This document shows, piece by piece, positions 45,748 to 54,327 of a stretch of DNA of 64,000 bases. Made by a program: the position numbers and the translations under genes. Position 1 is the first letter of the stretch; every line of letters begins with the position of its first letter. The notes beneath the pieces were generated by a model. That model was given only the letters and a program-made list of their open reading frames with translations. It made no database searches and was not told where the DNA came from. Source of the DNA: Pseudomonas fluorescens (lineage in GTDB: Bacteria > Pseudomonadota > Gammaproteobacteria > Pseudomonadales > Pseudomonadaceae); assembly GCF_001307155.1 (NCBI RefSeq), contig NZ_CP012830.1, positions 1,853,501-1,917,500 of the forward strand, written 5' to 3'.

Positions 45748-46476
45748 ATGGATATAGACAATAAGCCACACAATAACAACCTACCGAAGCTGATCGCGCG
45801 CCTCAAATTGAGTCTTGAGTTAGAGATCCGAAAAAAAGGCTTCAGACGATTCACTTATTTTATCGCAAGGAAAGCAAATCTTCGAAACCCATTCCTCATG
45901 AGCAATTACCCTGAACACTGGATAGAAGAATACATGCTCAGAAATCATCATCTCACTGATCCTGTCATCCAGTTCGGACTTCGCTCGATTGCACCATTTT
46001 CTTGGGCTGAATGCAGAATCAAAGCAGATAACTCCAGCTTCAACTTTTTCGAAAAGCCGAGGAGCTATCGCCTTACAGATGGATATTGCTTTACGCTTCA
46101 TGATGCCAACGGCTGCTTTTCCCTACTTAGTGTCTGCGACAGGTTCGACCCTGCGCTATTTCATATTCTCGAGCAACAAAAATCCGAGCTCCAAATGCTG
46201 CTCATTCGAGCCCATCAACTTATGAACATTAGCCCACGAGTACTTGACTTCATATTTCCAGAGAGTTCAACCAAACCACTGACTCAACGAGAACACGAAA
46301 TATTGAAATGGGCGTGCATCGGAAAGACATACTCCGAAATTTCACTAATAACCAGTATTAGCGTACGCACAGTAAAATTTCACATGAGCAATATTGTAGA
46401 CAAGCTTGATGTTACCAATGCCAAGCATGCTATATCCAAAGCTCAGCAAGATGGTCTGTGCTTACAAATGCGTTAG
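45748..46476 (+). CDS. LuxR-family AHL receptor (no luxI in window)
   Basis: 242 residues. The N-terminal autoinducer-binding domain has every TraR ligand residue in register: Trp58, Tyr62, Asp71, Pro72 and Trp86, with a Gly near 112. The C-terminal GerE helix-turn-helix (LTQREHEILKW, GKTYSEIS, SVRTVKFHMSNIVDKL) holds the conserved Glu, Leu and Gly. It should bind an acyl-homoserine lactone and the lux box at 41426. No luxI-type synthase is in the window. No ribosome binding site is evident before ATG 45748, and an in-frame stop at 45721 rules out a longer start. Confidence 0.9.
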   Translation: MDIDNKPHNNNLPKLIARLKLSLELEIRKKGFRRFTYFIARKANLRNPFLMSNYPEHWIEEYMLRNHHLTDPVIQFGLRSIAPFSWAECRIKADNSSFNFFEKPRSYRLTDGYCFTLHDANGCFSLLSVCDRFDPALFHILEQQKSELQMLLIRAHQLMNISPRVLDFIFPESSTKPLTQREHEILKWACIGKTYSEISLITSISVRTVKFHMSNIVDKLDVTNAKHAISKAQQDGLCLQMR

Positions 46477-46498
46477 CGCCCCCCCTGGAAGCAGCACA

Positions 46499-46532
46499 TA
46501 AAAAACCCCGAAGCGCTCAAGCCGTCCGGGGC
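46499..46532 (-). terminator. ssu operon terminator
   Basis: Read leftward: CCCCGGACGGCTTGAGCGCTTCGGGG followed by a T-run. It closes the leftward ssuFBCDA transcript 18 bp after the ssuF stop, and marks the right edge of the accessory cluster. Confidence 0.85.
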
Positions 46533-46549
46533 TGTGTGTGACACATCGA

Positions 46550-46765
46550 TCACAACTTGGCGATCGACACCTCGGTGGATTTCACGAAAGCGATCACTTC
46601 GCTGCCAATCGCCAGTTCCAGCTCTTTGACCGAGCGCGTGGTGATGACCGAGGTGACGATGCCAGACGCGGTCTGAACGTCGATCTCCGAGAGCACGTCG
46701 CCCTCGACGATTTCCTTGATAGTGCCTTTGAACTGGTTGCGAACGTTGATGGCTTTGATCGTCAT
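46550..46765 (-). CDS. ssuF: SsuF, molbindin-type (TOBE) protein of the sulfonate operon
   Basis: 71 residues, a single TOBE/molybdopterin-binding-like domain (MTIKAINVRNQFKGTIKEI, TSVITTRSVKELEL, GSEVIAFVKSTEVSIAKL). SsuF is the last gene of the ssuEADCBF operon in P. putida, where it is needed for sulfonate use but has no fixed biochemical role. It lies 33 bp downstream of ssuB. Confidence 0.92.
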   Translation of the reverse strand: MTIKAINVRNQFKGTIKEIVEGDVLSEIDVQTASGIVTSVITTRSVKELELAIGSEVIAFVKSTEVSIAKL

Positions 46766-46798
46766 GATGTTGATTCCTGTCGTTGGGAGAACATTGGG

Positions 46799-47605
46799 TC
46801 AGTGAGCCCAGCGCAACTGCGTGGGCAAGGGTGAAACAGGTTCCGGCGCCGGCGGTGAACCCGGCAGTGACAGCACGCGGTTGAGCACCTCGGTTTCCAG
46901 CGCTGCCAGCCGATGGGAACCACGGACTCGAGGGCGCGGCAGTTCGACCTGCAGGTCGAGGCCGATTTCGCCTTCTTCGATCAGCAACACCCGGTCGGCA
47001 ATCGCCACCGCCTCGCTGACGTCGTGGGTCACCAGCAACACAGTAAAACCGTGCTGTTGCCAAAGGCGTTCGATCAGTTGCTGCATTTCAATCCGGGTCA
47101 GTGCATCCAGTGCGCCCAGCGGTTCATCGAGCAACAGCAAGCGCGGCTGATGGATCAGCGCCCGCGCCAAGGCCACCCGCTGCTTCTGCCCGCCGGACAA
47201 TGCGGCCGGCCATTCATCGGCGCGATCTGCCAGGCCCACGGCATCCAGTGCGTCCAGCGCCTGCTGGCGCCAATCGCCCTTGAGCCCGAGGCCGACGTTG
47301 TCGATGACCTTTTTCCAAGGCAGCAAACGCGCCTCCTGAAACATCAACCGGGTGTCTTCGCGCGCCTCATCGAGTGACGCGGAACCGGCCAACAGCTCAC
47401 CATCCGTGGGTTGATCAAGGCCCGCCAGTAAACGCAGCAAGGTACTTTTACCGCAGCCGCTGCGACCGACCACGGCCACGAACTGACCGGCCGGAATGTG
47501 CAGATCAATCTCGCGCAGCACCTGCCGTGCACCAAAGGTTTTTTGCAGCTTGCGCACCACCAGCGGAATTCCGCGCAGCAGGCGTGGAGGTTGTTGCGCC
47601 GTCAT
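46799..47605 (-). CDS. ssuB: Aliphatic sulfonate ABC transporter ATPase
   Basis: 268 residues. Walker [12 protein letters not shown], signature [15 protein letters not shown], Walker [13 protein letters not shown] and H-loop VTHDVSEAV are all present; the C-terminal 35 residues are Pro-rich. It energises uptake of alkanesulfonates with SsuC and SsuA. It overlaps ssuC by 4 bp. Confidence 0.95.
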   Translation of the reverse strand: MTAQQPPRLLRGIPLVVRKLQKTFGARQVLREIDLHIPAGQFVAVVGRSGCGKSTLLRLLAGLDQPTDGELLAGSASLDEAREDTRLMFQEARLLPWKKVIDNVGLGLKGDWRQQALDALDAVGLADRADEWPAALSGGQKQRVALARALIHQPRLLLLDEPLGALDALTRIEMQQLIERLWQQHGFTVLLVTHDVSEAVAIADRVLLIEEGEIGLDLQVELPRPRVRGSHRLAALETEVLNRVLSLPGSPPAPEPVSPLPTQLRWAH

Positions 47606-48390
47606 GCTGCACCGCCCTTAACCACTTGATAGGCCGGATGCCAGCGCAACCAGACCCGCTCCAGACCACGCGCCGCAAGGTCGGCCAATTTGCCGAGCAC
47701 CGCGTACAAAACAATCGCCAGCACCACCACATCCGTCTGCAAGAACTCCCGGGCATTCATCGCCAGGTAGCCAATGCCGGAGCTGGCGGAGATGGTTTCA
47801 GCGACGATCAGGGTCAGCCACATGAAGCCCAGGGCAAAGCGCACGCCCACCAGAATCGACGGCAGCGCGCCCGGCAGAATCACCTGACGGAACAGGCTGA
47901 AACCGGACAGGCCATAACTACGCGCCATCTCCACCAGAGCCGGGTCAACATTGCGAATGCCGTGATAGGTGTTGAGGTAGATCGGGAACAACGTCCCCAG
48001 CGCCACCAGGAAAATCTTCGCCGACTCATCAATCCCGAACCAGAGGATCACCAGCGGAATCAGCGCCAGATGCGGCACGTTGCGGATCATCTGCACCGAA
48101 CTGTCGAGCAGGCGTTCGCCCCATTTCGACAAGCCAGTGATGAAACCCAAGGCCAGACCGATACCGCCGCCAATCACAAAACCAATGCCGGCGCGCCAGC
48201 CGCTGATCGCCAGGTGTTTCCAGATTTCGCCGCTGCGCACCAGGCTCACGCCCGCCTCGATCACCGCGCTGGGGGCCGGCAAAATCCGTGTCGACAACCA
48301 GCCCGCCGACACCGACAACTGCCACACCGCCAGTAGCAGCACCGGCAAGGCCCACGGCGCGAGGCTGTGGATAAGCTTTTCCCTTTTCAT
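47602..48390 (-). CDS. ssuC: Aliphatic sulfonate ABC transporter permease
   Basis: 262 residues, about six membrane helices, with the EAA loop ([26 protein letters not shown]). Inner-membrane channel of the sulfonate importer. It is 8 bp downstream of ssuD and overlaps ssuB. Confidence 0.95.
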   Translation of the reverse strand: MKREKLIHSLAPWALPVLLLAVWQLSVSAGWLSTRILPAPSAVIEAGVSLVRSGEIWKHLAISGWRAGIGFVIGGGIGLALGFITGLSKWGERLLDSSVQMIRNVPHLALIPLVILWFGIDESAKIFLVALGTLFPIYLNTYHGIRNVDPALVEMARSYGLSGFSLFRQVILPGALPSILVGVRFALGFMWLTLIVAETISASSGIGYLAMNAREFLQTDVVVLAIVLYAVLGKLADLAARGLERVWLRWHPAYQVVKGGAA

Positions 48391-48398
48391 GGCGCGCC

Positions 48399-49547
48399 TC
48401 AGCTCTGGGACGCGGCTTTGGGAAGAATGTCGTTGGCGACCATCTCGCCGAACGGGCTGACGTAACCGGCGCTTTTCGGCAGCTCGGGACGCTCGATGTC
48501 GAGGTGCGGGAACAACAACTCCGCGACCCGATACGATTCCTCCAGATGTGGGTAGCCCGAGAAGATAAAGGTATCGATGCCCAGGTCTGCGTATTCCTTG
48601 ACCCGCGCGGCCACGGTTGGGCCATCGCCGACCAATGCGGTGCCGGCACCGCCACGCACCAGACCGACGCCGGCCCAGAGGTTCGGGCTGACCTCGAGAT
48701 TGTCGCGGCTGCCGCCGTGCAGAGCAGCCATGCGCTGCTGGCCGACCGAGTCGAAGCGCGCCAACGAGGCTTGGGCGCGGGCGATGGTGTCGTCGTCCAG
48801 ATGGGAGATCAATCGATCCGCCGCTTGCCAGGCTTCAGCGTTGGTTTCGCGGACAATCACATGCAAACGGATGCCGAAGCGCACGGTGCGTCCGAGCTTC
48901 GCGGCCTTGGCGCGTACCTGTTCGATTTTCTCGGCGACGGCGGCCGGTGGCTCACCCCAGGTCAGGACCATTTCGACCTGCTCGGCTGCCAGATCCTGAG
49001 CCGCTTCCGAGGAGCCACCGAAGTACAGCGGCGGACGCGGTTGCTGGATCGGCGGATAGAGCAATTTCGCGCCCTTCACGCTGATGTGCTGACCGTCGTA
49101 GTCGACCGTCTCGCCTTCCAGCACCCGACGCCAGATCCGGGTGAACTCCACCGAGGCCTGATAGCGTTCTTCGTGACTGAGGAACAATCCATCGCCGGCC
49201 AGTTCTTCTGGATCACCACCGGTCACCAGGTTGAACAGCGCACGCCCTCCGGACAAGCGATCCAGGGTCGCTGCCTGGCGCGCAGCCACCGTCGGGGAAA
49301 TGATCCCGGGGCGCAACGCGACCAGAAACTTCAAGCGCTGGGTGACCGAAATCAGCGATGCAGCCACCAGCCACGAGTCTTCGCATGAACGGCCGGTGGG
49401 TATAAGTACCCCGCCGAACCCCAGACGATCCGCCGCTTGGGCGACTTGCTGCAAATAACCGTGGTCGACGGCGCGAGCGCCTTCGGCGGTGCCAAGGTAA
49501 TGGCCGTCGCCGTGGGTAGGCAGGAACCAGAAAATATTAAGGCTCAT
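48399..49547 (-). CDS. ssuD: FMNH2-dependent alkanesulfonate monooxygenase
   Basis: 382 residues, a bacterial-luciferase-like TIM barrel ([51 protein letters not shown]). It cleaves alkanesulfonates to aldehyde and sulfite with FMNH2 from SsuE. ATG 49547 is preceded by AGGAG at a 9-base distance; the longer frame from 49589 lacks support. Confidence 0.97.
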   Translation of the reverse strand: MSLNIFWFLPTHGDGHYLGTAEGARAVDHGYLQQVAQAADRLGFGGVLIPTGRSCEDSWLVAASLISVTQRLKFLVALRPGIISPTVAARQAATLDRLSGGRALFNLVTGGDPEELAGDGLFLSHEERYQASVEFTRIWRRVLEGETVDYDGQHISVKGAKLLYPPIQQPRPPLYFGGSSEAAQDLAAEQVEMVLTWGEPPAAVAEKIEQVRAKAAKLGRTVRFGIRLHVIVRETNAEAWQAADRLISHLDDDTIARAQASLARFDSVGQQRMAALHGGSRDNLEVSPNLWAGVGLVRGGAGTALVGDGPTVAARVKEYADLGIDTFIFSGYPHLEESYRVAELLFPHLDIERPELPKSAGYVSPFGEMVANDILPKAASQS

Positions 49548-49572
49548 GGAGTGGTCTCCTAAGGAAATCGAA

Positions 49573-50541
49573 TTACGGCGCAGTGGCAACGGCTGCCGGT
49601 GGCGTCCAGATCACGTCTTTGATGCTCAAGGGTTTCGGAATCAATTTGAGCTGGTAGAAGCTGTCGGCAATTTTCTGCTGGGCCGCGATCACTTGCGGTG
49701 TGAGGAGATGCGCGCCGAAGCCCTGGCGCTTCACTGCGGTCAGGGTGATGTCTGCCGGCAAGCCGAGCAGCGGCGAGACTTGTTGCGTGAATTCTTCAGG
49801 GTTGGCTTTGGACCATTCGCCGATGGTGCGGACTTCTTCCACCAGGGCCTTGATCACGGCCGGATGTTTTTCGGCGTAAGGCTTGGTCGCCAGGTAGAAC
49901 TGATGGTTGTCGACGATGCCGATGCCGTCGCGCAGGGTGCGTGCATGCAGTTGTTGTTCGGCGGCAGCCTGGTACGGGTCCCAGATCACCCAGGCATCGA
50001 CGCTGCCGCGTTCGAACGCCGCACGGGCATCGGCCGGTGGCAGGAATACGGTTTGAATGTCGGTGTACTTGAGGCCGGCATCTTCCAGTGCGCGTACCAG
50101 CAGGTAGTGCACGTTGGAGCCTTTGTTGAGGACGACTTTCTTACCCTTGAGGTCCTGCACCGATTTGATCGCCGAGTCTTTCGGCACCAGGATCGCTTCG
50201 CTGGTTGGCGCGGGTGGCTCGTAAGCGACGTAGAGCAGGTCGGCACCGGCCGCCTGAGCGAACACCGGTGGAGTTTCACCGGTCACGCCGAAATCGATCG
50301 AGCCGACGTTCAGCCCTTCGAGCAGTTGCGGGCCGCCGGGGAATTCCGTCCATTGCACGCTGATGCCTTGGGCGCCGAGGCGTTTCTCCAGCGAGCCACG
50401 GGCTTTGAGCAGCACCAGGGTGCCGTACTTTTGATAGCCGATTCGCAAGGTCTCGGCCGCTTGAGCTTGAACAATGACGCCGAAGGACACAGCCGCAGCA
50501 AACAGAGCGACCAGACCACGACGCAAAATGACAGTGCGCAT
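49573..50541 (-). CDS. ssuA: Aliphatic sulfonate-binding periplasmic protein
   Basis: 322 residues. A signal peptide ([12 protein letters not shown]) precedes a SsuA/NrtA-type binding domain ([50 protein letters not shown]). AGGAGA before ATG 50541. It presents sulfonates to SsuC. Confidence 0.95.
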   Translation of the reverse strand: MRTVILRRGLVALFAAAVSFGVIVQAQAAETLRIGYQKYGTLVLLKARGSLEKRLGAQGISVQWTEFPGGPQLLEGLNVGSIDFGVTGETPPVFAQAAGADLLYVAYEPPAPTSEAILVPKDSAIKSVQDLKGKKVVLNKGSNVHYLLVRALEDAGLKYTDIQTVFLPPADARAAFERGSVDAWVIWDPYQAAAEQQLHARTLRDGIGIVDNHQFYLATKPYAEKHPAVIKALVEEVRTIGEWSKANPEEFTQQVSPLLGLPADITLTAVKRQGFGAHLLTPQVIAAQQKIADSFYQLKLIPKPLSIKDVIWTPPAAVATAP

Positions 50542-50630
50542 AGCGCTCTCCTTTTTGCAGTAGGGTTTTGGCTGCACCTGCTTGCCCGTTAGCGGGCGAG
50601 TAAGGCGAGTACATCAAATTCGGGTAAGGC

Positions 50631-51224
50631 TTAAATGCTCCAGCGAGCACTCAACAAACGTTCATTCAACAGGTTTGGGTCCAGTGGTTTTGGCCGACGG
50701 GCCATGGCACTGAAGAACTGCTCCAGCGCCTCAACCAAGCGCTGCTCCAGTGCCGGCGACAACTGCGCCTGCGCACTGCCTTCGCCGTAAGCGATCTGGC
50801 TGTCTTCGGCGAAAATCCCGTGGAGCATTTCCTGGGCTTTCAGCGCCGACAGCACCGGCTTGAGCGCGTAATCCACGGCCAGCATGTGGGCGATGCTGCC
50901 GCCAGTGGCCATGGGCAGTACAACCTTGTGGCTCAGGGCGCGCTCCGGCAGCAGATCCAGCACGGTTTTGAGTGCGCCGGAAAACGACGCCTTGTAGACC
51001 GGCGTGGCAATCAACAAGCCATCAGCGTTTTCAATCTGTTGCAGCAGGTCGACCACCTTCGGGCTGTCGAAGCGCGCGTGCAGCAAGTCTTCGGCCGGGA
51101 AGTCCCGTACCTGATAACTCACCACCTCTACGCCTTGTTGCTGCAACCAGCGTTGGGAGCGATCCAGCAGCACCCCGGAGCGGGAGCGTTGGCTGGGACT
51201 TCCTCCGAGTGAGACGACCAACAT
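50631..51224 (-). CDS. ssuE: NADPH-dependent FMN reductase
   Basis: 197 residues, flavodoxin-like fold ([59 protein letters not shown]). It supplies FMNH2 to SsuD. First gene of ssuEADCBF; the promoter region contains the AT-rich dyad at 51310-51324. Confidence 0.95.
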   Translation of the reverse strand: MLVVSLGGSPSQRSRSGVLLDRSQRWLQQQGVEVVSYQVRDFPAEDLLHARFDSPKVVDLLQQIENADGLLIATPVYKASFSGALKTVLDLLPERALSHKVVLPMATGGSIAHMLAVDYALKPVLSALKAQEMLHGIFAEDSQIAYGEGSAQAQLSPALEQRLVEALEQFFSAMARRPKPLDPNLLNERLLSARWSI

Positions 51225-51309
51225 GCGGCTATTCCTTAAGCGTTTCCGGCGATTCGCAGTGTGCGATCTCGCGACAATGGGCAGACCTTACCAGTTGATT
51301 TATATATCC

Positions 51310-51324
51310 ATAAATCATATTTAT
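51310..51324. promoter_or_regulatory. AT-rich dyad upstream of ssuE
   Basis: ATAAAT-CAT-ATTTAT, followed by TTATG, centred about 93 bp before the ssuE start. A near copy lies before lsfA (52240-52255). It is a candidate site for a sulfur regulator such as CysB, whose sites are AT-rich. Between it and lsfA the 312-bp gap otherwise holds a terminator and a REP doublet. Confidence 0.45.
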
Positions 51325-51373
51325 TTATGTATTTATTCTTTAAATGCATATGCAGAAAAACGTTTTCCTGGCG

Positions 51374-51398
51374 AAAAAAAAGGCCGTCGAAACGGCCT
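51374..51398 (-). terminator. Terminator for the lsfA transcript
   Basis: Read leftward: AGGCCGT-TTCG-ACGGCCT then eight T. It lies about 140 bp past the lsfA stop, with the REP doublet in between. Confidence 0.85.
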
Positions 51399-51432
51399 GA
51401 AATCCCCTGCTTTGTGGATACGGACAAACCCT

Positions 51433-51520
51433 TGCAGGAGCAAGGCCTGCCCGCGATGACGTCATCCCTGACGACAGAAACACCGAGTCGTTCTCATTGC
51501 GGGCAAGCCTTGCTCCTACA
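51433..51520. repeat. REP doublet of the second family
   Basis: TGCAGGAGCAAGGCCTGCCCGCGATG at the left and GCGGGCAAGCCTTGCTCCTACA inverted at the right, about 45 bp apart. Same family as 22069-22155. It lies in the 3' untranslated region of lsfA. Confidence 0.83.
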
Positions 51521-51536
51521 GGGGTGGTATTTCAAA

Positions 51537-52175
51537 TTAGCGATTCGGCTGTGGCGTCAGGCGCAGGTATGGTTTCACTGCGCGGTAGCCTTTAGGGAAG
51601 CGTTTGCTGATTTCCTCTTCATCCTTCAACGACGGCACGATCACCACTTCATCTCCGTCCTGCCAATTAGCCGGGGTGGCCACTTTGTAGTTGTCGGTGA
51701 GTTGCAACGAGTCGATCACCCGCAGGATCTCGTGGAAGTTGCGTCCGGTACTGGCCGGATAGGTGATGGTCAGGCGAACCTTCTTGTTCGGATCGATGAC
51801 GAACAGCGAACGCACGGTCAGGGTGTCGTTGGCATTCGGGTGGATCAGGTCATAGAGATCGGAGACCTTGCGGTCGGCGTCGGCGAGGATCGGGAAGTTG
51901 ACAAGGGTGTTCTGGGTTTCGTTGATGTCTTCGATCCACTTGTGGTGCGAGTCCACCGGGTCGACCGAGAGTGCAATGGCCTTGACGCCGCGCTTGGCGA
52001 ATTCATCCTTGAGCCTGGCGGTGAACCCCAGCTCCGTGGTGCACACCGGCGTGAAGTCCGCCGGATGGGAAAACAGCACGCCCCAGCTATCGCCCAGCCA
52101 CTGGTGAAAACGGATGGTACCGGCGCTGGAATCCTGTTCGAAATCGGGGGCAATATCGCCCAGTCTGAGGCTCAT
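51537..52175 (-). CDS. lsfA: 1-Cys peroxiredoxin, LsfA type
   Basis: 212 residues of the Prx6 subfamily. The peroxidatic Cys lies in FTPVCTTELG. The C-terminal extension (KRFPKGYRAVKPYLRLT) and the absence of a clear resolving Cys mark the 1-Cys class. LsfA is induced by sulfate limitation in Pseudomonas and protects against peroxide, consistent with its position next to ssu. Start ATG 52175. Confidence 0.92.
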   Translation of the reverse strand: MSLRLGDIAPDFEQDSSAGTIRFHQWLGDSWGVLFSHPADFTPVCTTELGFTARLKDEFAKRGVKAIALSVDPVDSHHKWIEDINETQNTLVNFPILADADRKVSDLYDLIHPNANDTLTVRSLFVIDPNKKVRLTITYPASTGRNFHEILRVIDSLQLTDNYKVATPANWQDGDEVVIVPSLKDEEEISKRFPKGYRAVKPYLRLTPQPNR

Positions 52176-52239
52176 GGTGCTGCTCCTGGTGAGTGCGTGA
52201 TGAGCCTACTGTGCCTATTGTCGACAGCTATTAAAAAGA

Positions 52240-52255
52240 ATAAATATCGATTTAT
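52240..52255. promoter_or_regulatory. AT-rich dyad upstream of lsfA
   Basis: ATAAAT-ATCG-ATTTAT, followed by TTA, centred about 73 bp before lsfA. Near identical to the dyad before ssuE, and in the same orientation and a similar distance from the start codon. Confidence 0.45.
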
Positions 52256-52403
52256 TTAGATCCAAAGTGAATATTAAACATCTATTCACTGGACGCATAC
52301 CCGAGTGAAGATCACTCTTGGAACCAGGGTTCGAGAAGGCCTTGAGTTGCTGCAAAGAGGGAAGTGAAGGCGGGCCTGCGGGGGTGGGCCCGACTTGAAA
52401 CGC

Positions 52404-52439
52404 AAAAGCCCCGCCAGGCTTGCGCCGAGCGGGGCTTTT
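52404..52439 (-). terminator. Terminator of the OprD-family gene
   Basis: AAAAGCCCCG-(16 bases)-CGGGGCTTTT. Read leftward it follows the porin stop by 28 bp. Confidence 0.85.
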
Positions 52440-52466
52440 TATACAGACGTTACAAACGTCTGGGTA

Positions 52467-53792
52467 TTACAACAGCGGGATCGAGTAGCTGACGATCAGG
52501 CGGTTTTCGTCCTGGTCGCGAGTGGCCACGTCGGTGCGCCACATGGCGTTTTTCCAGGCAACGCCGAGGTTTTTCAGCGGGCCTTCAGGAACAACGTAAG
52601 CCAGGCTCAGGTCACGTTCCCACTCGCTCTTGCTGCCAGTAGGGGTGTCGATGTTGTTGCCATGCAGGTAGATCACACCAGCGGTCAGACCCGGTACGCC
52701 AACCTTGGCGAAGTCATAGGCGTAGCGAGCTTGCCAGGTACGTTCGCCAGCGCGGGCAAACTTCTGGATCTGCATGTCGGTGATGGTGCTGTTCGAGGAA
52801 CCGTCACCCTGGTTCAGCCAAGGGAAGTCGCTGTCGCCTTTGGTGTACTGGTAGCCAGCACCGAAGGTGTGACCTTCAACCGAGTACAGGGCCAGGTAGC
52901 TGTACAGGTCGTTGTCGACCTTGCCTTTGGTTGTATTGTCGCCGTAGAAACCGGTAGTGAAGAAGTTCTTGTCGTTGCCGTTGGCACCGTTGTCACGGCT
53001 ACGGTAGTAGCGCAGGTCACTTTTCAGGACGCCAGGACCGATGGACCAGTTGTGCACCAGACCCAGGAAGTTCTGCGAGTAGAAGTCCTTCAGCTCGCCG
53101 TAGTAGTACGAGGCGGTCAGGTCCTTGGTGATCTTGTAGTCAGCACCAGCGTAGTAGAACTTGTTGCTGAACTTGCCCTTGTCGTAGTTGGAGCTGGCGT
53201 TTGCACCGGCAATCGACAGACCTTCGTCGTTGCTGGAGTTACGACCTTTGGCCTCGTTGATCTCACCAGCAGTCAGGGTCAGGTCCTTGATCTCGTTGGA
53301 CTTGATCTCGCCACCGGTGAAGGTTTGTGGCAACAGACGACCATCGTTGTACTTGATGACCGGGTTGTTCGGTTGCAGGGTACCGATTTTCAGCTCGGTC
53401 TCGGAGATCTTGACCTTACCGGTCAAGCCCAGGCTGCCGAAGTCTGGAACTGCACCTTCGTTGCCATTGCTTGGGAAAATCGTACCGCCAGAAGCCGAAC
53501 CGCTCGAATTACCGCTCTTGGCCGGGCTGGAATCCAGACGCACGCCGTACAGACCAATGGCGTCAACGCCGAATTTAACCGTACCTTGGGTGTAGCCCGA
53601 GATGAAACGCAGATCAAAGCCTTGGCCCCATTCTTCGTTTTTGTTCGCGCCGGCGCCGGTACGGTTGTCGGTGTTGATGTAGAAGTTACGCAGACCCAGG
53701 GTCGCCTTACTGTCTTCGATGAAACCGGCGGCGCTTGCCTGCTGCGCCAAAACCCCTACGGCCACAGCCAGGGCCAAGGTGGACTTATTCAT
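52467..53792 (-). CDS. OprD-family outer-membrane porin
   Basis: 441 residues. A signal peptide (MNKSTLALAVAVGVLAQQASA) precedes an 18-strand-type OprD barrel: DSKATLGLRNFYINTDNR at the mature N-terminus, alternating aromatic strands and a C-terminal strand ending SYSIPLL. Members are specific channels for small organic molecules. Its location beside lsfA and ssu suggests a sulfur-containing or aromatic substrate, but this is inference. GAGGAG precedes ATG 53792; the longer frame from 53897 is unsupported. Confidence 0.9.
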   Translation of the reverse strand: MNKSTLALAVAVGVLAQQASAAGFIEDSKATLGLRNFYINTDNRTGAGANKNEEWGQGFDLRFISGYTQGTVKFGVDAIGLYGVRLDSSPAKSGNSSGSASGGTIFPSNGNEGAVPDFGSLGLTGKVKISETELKIGTLQPNNPVIKYNDGRLLPQTFTGGEIKSNEIKDLTLTAGEINEAKGRNSSNDEGLSIAGANASSNYDKGKFSNKFYYAGADYKITKDLTASYYYGELKDFYSQNFLGLVHNWSIGPGVLKSDLRYYRSRDNGANGNDKNFFTTGFYGDNTTKGKVDNDLYSYLALYSVEGHTFGAGYQYTKGDSDFPWLNQGDGSSNSTITDMQIQKFARAGERTWQARYAYDFAKVGVPGLTAGVIYLHGNNIDTPTGSKSEWERDLSLAYVVPEGPLKNLGVAWKNAMWRTDVATRDQDENRLIVSYSIPLL

Positions 53793-54327
53793 GTTTCGCT
53801 CCTCTACGTTTCTAATTTTTGTGCACTTTGGTCCAGGATCTGACGCCCCGGTTCCCATCGATGCGCGATTAGCGCAAGACCGTGACCGATAAGTCAATCG
53901 TAAGCAGTCACGTCTACGACCTTGGTCTAATCGCCGTGTTTGATCCGTTCAGGTTAGTGAATTTCTCATAAACCCAAAAAGAATTATTTATTCATTTTTC
54001 ATACGATTCGGAAATATAGATCAACACGCCTGAACCGAACCGGATGCTGAGGTATCGGCCCATGAGCTAATTCCTAAATGGTATTTACAAACGCTTCTTT
54101 AATTCCATTCGTGCTCACGTAATTCCTCTTACGTCAATCACGATCAAATAAGCGACGCCATCATGGCGAAACGTGCATCTTCCCGTCAAATTGTTACAGT
54201 TTGTATACCGTTGTGATTTTTTTTACCGCCCGTCCGGCAAGCACTGCAACGGGCAACAAAAAGGCAGAAACGATCGACTCATTACCTTGGTCGGTTAGTA
54301 CCTGGGGCAAAGTCTAGGCGCCGCAGG
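53793..54327. other. 535-bp intergenic region before the porin gene
   Basis: No convincing gene. It is AT-rich in the middle, with a tract GAATTATTTATTC (53981-53993) reminiscent of the AT-rich dyads before ssuE and lsfA, and a -35/-10-like pair is possible near 53950-53985. It should hold the porin promoter. No terminator is obvious after argA. Confidence 0.5.

Noticed and set aside
38389..46476. Phage or integrative element for the AT-rich region
   Set aside because: No integrase, transposase, phage or conjugation gene and no visible attachment repeats.
46473..47063. 196-codon frame overlapping ssuF and ssuB
   Set aside because: Different frame over two well-supported ssu genes, arginine-rich shadow product.
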